Source of the DNA: Blasia pusilla | Lineage: Eukaryota > Marchantiophyta > Marchantiopsida > Blasiales | Direction: 5' to 3' | DNA: 64,000 bases | Assembly: GCA_050084515.1 (NCBI GenBank) | Contig: CM114272.1 | Location: 26,536,001 to 26,600,000 of the forward strand | In this document: positions 58,248-64,000 of the stretch, piece by piece | Numbering within the stretch: position 1 is the first letter of the stretch | Layout: every line of letters begins with the position of its first letter | Translations under genes and position numbers: made by a program | Notes under the pieces: generated by a model | Seen by the model: the letters and a program-made list of their open reading frames with translations, nothing else | What the model was told of the DNA's origin: nothing | Database searches by the model: none

Positions 58248-59810
58248 GGCCCTCTCACACGATCATTCTTAATCTCGCGAGTAATCCCTCAATCACTCAA
58301 ACTAAACATGCAACACTTAATCTACATTCTCTCATTGAGATGTGTGTTGTGCGGCAACAAGCAGCGTGGTGCGGCAAATCAACTGATATATCATCTCATC
58401 GATAAACCATCCTCAACTCTGGACATCCCACACAGGTCTATGTTCCCTAAACCCATACATCATCGATGCTCTCAGCATCAGCACAAAACACAATATCCCA
58501 AATACCTTCCCTTCCCAATACCCAGAAATCCCTCACACATGCAAGGTAAGAGACCAGAATGGATAACCTGACAATAATGTCGATATCGCTCCTCGACAAC
58601 TGCAAACCTCGACCCCAAGTTGATCGTGAATACAAATCCTCCAATCAGCAAGTCGTACTCCTCTCGTACTGACGCTGCTCAAACCTCCTCGATGTGCGGT
58701 GCAGATCCAACGGTCCGGTGCGGCATTGGCGGCACGAAACGGCTACAAACGGCACACCCCTCGGGAATCGGGTGCGGCACTCGACGGCATACCCTCCTCA
58801 ATCAGCAATTCACATACTCTGCTCCTTAGTGAAGGAGTGGCTCCGTGATCAAGACAGTGCGGTGTTGCCATGAGCGGCACGGCGTGGCAATCGGCAGCGC
58901 GTTGCGGCTACGAGCGTCACGACACGGTACTTGATCGTCGTCGAGCGGCTACCAATCACAACATAGCAGCATGAAATGAAAACTCAAACAACATAAACCG
59001 AGGTCACCTGCCATCACTGATTGATGACGAAACTGTGATGACAGTGACGTCCAAACAAAGTATGTGGTGGCAGGGCAAGTCGGAGAATCAACGATCGTCG
59101 TGGAAGACCCTCCACTCGGTAATGGCGGCAATGGCAACCAAAGGTGGACAATGGCCAAACGCGGCTCTGAGCAATGCTAGGCGACGGCGACGGCCGACGG
59201 TGGATGGTGGACGATGGACAGTGGACCGTTGACGGTGACTATGACGGCACGGCGGCTGGTTTAGGGTTTGAACAATTTAACTCAAAATCGCCTAGCAATT
59301 GCAATTTTGCAAGATTGATCATAACTTTTTGCTCGCAACTCCAAATTGCGCATTGTTTTTTGCACAGTGTGCACAACTTCACGATCTACAAGTGTGTGAA
59401 AAAATATTTTCAATCCGACATTCCAGTAAAAACTGACCGGGACTGTCGTAAAGCCTAATTTTTCTTTCTCCTACACAAAATTCGGCAGCGATTCCACGCT
59501 GATTTCTCCCAACAAAAATCTAAAACCTATGAGAACCCAAATCAGCAAGCTTCATGAACTCTGGAGAGCACCGGCATGGAGCTATCCACCCCCATACTCA
59601 ATTCTTATCGAAAATTAGGCAACGCTTCCGCGTGCCACTCTCCCGTACAAAGAATCAACAAAGCAAAACGACAAACTCGCACGGCTCTTGCTCCGGTGAG
59701 CACTCCCATGAGCCATGAAGCGGGGAACACGGTCCCCCAACCTGCACCAAACATCGACCAACCAGCGAGCTCCCCCATGAAGCTCTCTCACTCACTCATT
59801 CTCTCTTTGT

Positions 59811-60315
59811 AAAATAAGATCCAATCTCTCTCACAACACCATAGTTCTCACATGTGTGCACTCTCACATGTGTCTCTCAAAGTCAAACCAAACCCACTCT
59901 CCTAATGAGAGGCTTGGGTTACACTCATAAGGCAAGGGACCATACCTCCGCCGCCTCGTACGAAGAGGTTCAACAAAGAGAGAATGAGTTCTCTGCTTGA
60001 GGTATATCCCTCTCTTCACCCAAGCTCTCTCCATGGTAACCAATGCTCCCAAGTCACCTCCTTGGCTCTTGACATGATGTAGGAGATCAAGGGCCACTAA
60101 CCAAAAATAGAAATTCGATCATGTACTCAAAAGGGTACTTACTTAAAATAACAAGTTTCTCAATATGGCTCCAAATGAGTTGAAACGAAGGGGAAACTTG
60201 TTCTCTCAGGTAGCCCGGGGCCTCAGTAGGTCATCTTCAACCTCTTGAATCTGTCCTCCCCTACTCGCGAAGGCGCTCTACTAGATCTGACCGATCTATC
60301 CTAAAAGTCGTGACA
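59811..60315 (-). repeat. A1 left-end repeat of E4
   Basis: Minus strand, starts TGTCACGACTTTTAGGATAG directly against the AAGA (minus strand) target duplication and ends ATCTTATTTTA before the leader. Same length and order as A2 at about 56635-57157, with point differences. No B copy precedes it. Confidence 0.88.
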
Positions 60316-60780
60316 TCTTATCCATTCTTTTGTATGCTTAGTATAGGGTAAAATTAAAAGGAAAAACGTCATGAACTATCTTCATGGACAAATGGGATAC
60401 GTGTCATTCAATCATTTGTCTTCACTATGAGCTAACATGCTTAATACTATGATTTTTTATCATGATTTGTTGGCATGAACCTTGAAAAAATAATTTAAAT
60501 TTCCAAATGAGAAAAGAGAATAGAAATTAAAGAGACTCTATAAGATTTCGTGGGGAAGATGTTTGAATTTGAGTTAATAATATTATTTTATGTTCTTTAT
60601 TAAAAATTATAAATAAATAATCCAATTATTAAAATCTTACCCATTCTTGTTTTCTGCTTAATATAGGGTAAAATCAAAATAAAACCTGTCATGAATTGCC
60701 TTCATGGACAAATAGGATACATCCCATTCAATCATTTGTCTTCATAATCAATTGTCGACATAATGAACTAACACGCGTAT

Positions 60781-61816
60781 TAGTACGATTGCCATTCAAC
60801 CTGATATTGACCATTAAATTATAGCCATTGGAGAGAATTGTCTTTGCAACATTCATACAACTTTACGCACATTTCCTTGATTATGAGGCAAAATTCCTAA
60901 GGCTCCTACTCCTTTAATCAATGCAATCTATACTACTACTAGAGAGTGCCCCTTTTGTTTTACGAACTCTTCTCTTATTGATACTTGGCACTCCCAACAA
61001 TAGGATTGCTTGCCTTCTAAGCCAATAAGATCACTCAAAGTTGATTTAAGTGTTACAATTTTGAGAGTTAAGTATTGTAGTGAAAGGTAATTTAAATTCG
61101 TGCATCATGGGCATGCACCAAGCCTAGAGTGAAATGCACTGAAAATGCAATGCTCTAATCTCCAATCCACGCACGTCATTTGTTTTGAAACTTGTACTTA
61201 AAAGACAAAAAAACCTTTGGCATTGATGGGACAATCCAAGATAAATCTATCCAAGCAAAACATAATAAGCCCTAATGCAGCCAATTTGAATCTTGTGGCC
61301 ACTTGCAATTCAAGGTAGCCAACTCCTTGCAGCGAGCGACTAAGAAATGTAATTAATCACATGTAGTAAAGTCATGCCTTACTGACCCCTTCCAAGTGCC
61401 TTAGGGACACTTCCAATGCCTCCTCCTCACTTATGGGGGCCATACTCCCTTCGGTAATTTTGATGGAACCCTTAAAACAATAATCTCCTAATACTGGTTA
61501 CACTGGCAAGCGTCTTCACATGTAACCCCAGTAGTATTGCAGTCCTTTCCAATTGGTAAAAGAGTAACTAGAATAATAGAAATTCACTTAATGAAAGGAT
61601 GAGCGGTGAAGAGCTTGCACCTGAGACAAACCTCGGCTCCTTACAAATGAAAGATTTCTCTGTAAGATCAAAGAGATGACACACCCTTTTGGCAAGAGAG
61701 GCAGATTGCCATGACAGCTTTCTGAAAGTGCCATCGGTTTCACCAAACTTTGTGAATCATCTGTATAACAACTTCACTACTCCTTGTAATAAATTTCTCA
61801 CTTGGCAGTGTGGGTG
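60781..61816. other. spacer downstream of TADA
   Basis: AT-rich. The part next to 61816 is probably the TADA 3' untranslated region. No other gene seen. Confidence 0.4.

Positions 61817-64000
<2,184 letters not shown>

Larger units (their letters stand above)
56510..60315 (-). mobile_element. E4: gag-only deletion derivative of the family
   Basis: Minus strand, starts TGTCACGACTTTTAGG at 60315 and ends GCGCATGACA at 56510, flanked by plus-strand TCTT on both sides (56506-56509, 60316-60319). Layout: A1 (59811-60315), leader (58250-59810), truncated gag (57453-58247), short 3' non-coding part, polypurine tract, B1, A2, B2. Protease, methyltransferase, reverse transcriptase, integrase and most of the PHD finger are deleted. 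At 3806 bp it keeps both ends, leader and gag, as a non-autonomous element would. Closest to E1 in its repeats. Confidence 0.9.
56347..60780. repeat. tandem duplication of about 310 bp split by E4
   Basis: Sequence at 56347-56509 (starting TGGCATGAACCTTGGAAAAA) plus 60316-60465 forms one unit. A second, diverged unit follows at about 60466-60780 (TGGCATGAACCTTGAAAAAA, then GAGACTCTATAAGATTT, then TCATGGACAAATAGGATAC). E4 sits within the first unit. The duplication must therefore be older than, or independent of, the insertion. Confidence 0.65.

Overview
The window looks like nuclear DNA of a streptophyte plant, most likely a land plant. It holds intron-containing plant genes (a Rab7-type GTPase, a plastid-type TADA deaminase), a VQ-motif protein (a family mainly known from land plants), long gene-poor spacers and nested, decaying retrotransposons. 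I cannot name the species. Gene spacing and retrotransposon type would fit a bryophyte or lycophyte better than a compact alga, but that is a guess.

Host genes. VQ-motif protein, + strand, 17220-18068. An unrecognised six-exon gene model, - strand, 47253-48940. Rab7/RABG3, - strand, seven exons, 50037-51706. The 3' part of tRNA adenosine deaminase TADA, - strand, 61817-64000, continuing past the window edge. These are independent housekeeping or regulatory genes; nothing suggests they work together.

Mobile DNA. Four related Ty3/gypsy-type elements dominate: E1 (+, 1415-6960, decayed and truncated), E2 (-, 24296-43270, fullest), E3 (+, 26952-36174, inserted inside the RNase H region of E2) and E4 (-, 56510-60315, a gag-only deletion derivative). 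The reconstructed order is gag (zinc knuckles, RGG box), aspartic protease, C5-cytosine DNA methyltransferase (DNMT3-like motif I), reverse transcriptase, RNase H, DDE integrase with HHCC zinc finger, then a C-terminal PHD finger. So one element family carries both a DNA-methylation writer and a probable histone reader.

The element ends are the second surprise. They are not ordinary LTR pairs. E2 and E4 read A1 - internal - B1 - A2 - B2 between matching 4-bp target-site duplications, and E1 shows the same order with truncated ends. E3 reads A - internal - B with no terminal repeat at all, also inside a 4-bp duplication. This is the split-direct-repeat layout known from tyrosine-recombinase retrotransposons (Ngaro/PAT type), here on elements that encode a DDE integrase.

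The rest (about 7-16 kb, 18-24 kb, 43-47 kb, 52-56 kb, 60.8-61.8 kb) is spacer with degraded reverse transcriptases, a MITE-like family, several strong inverted repeats and a tandem duplication split by E4. Exon models and element ends were worked out by eye from splice signals, reading phase and repeat matching.
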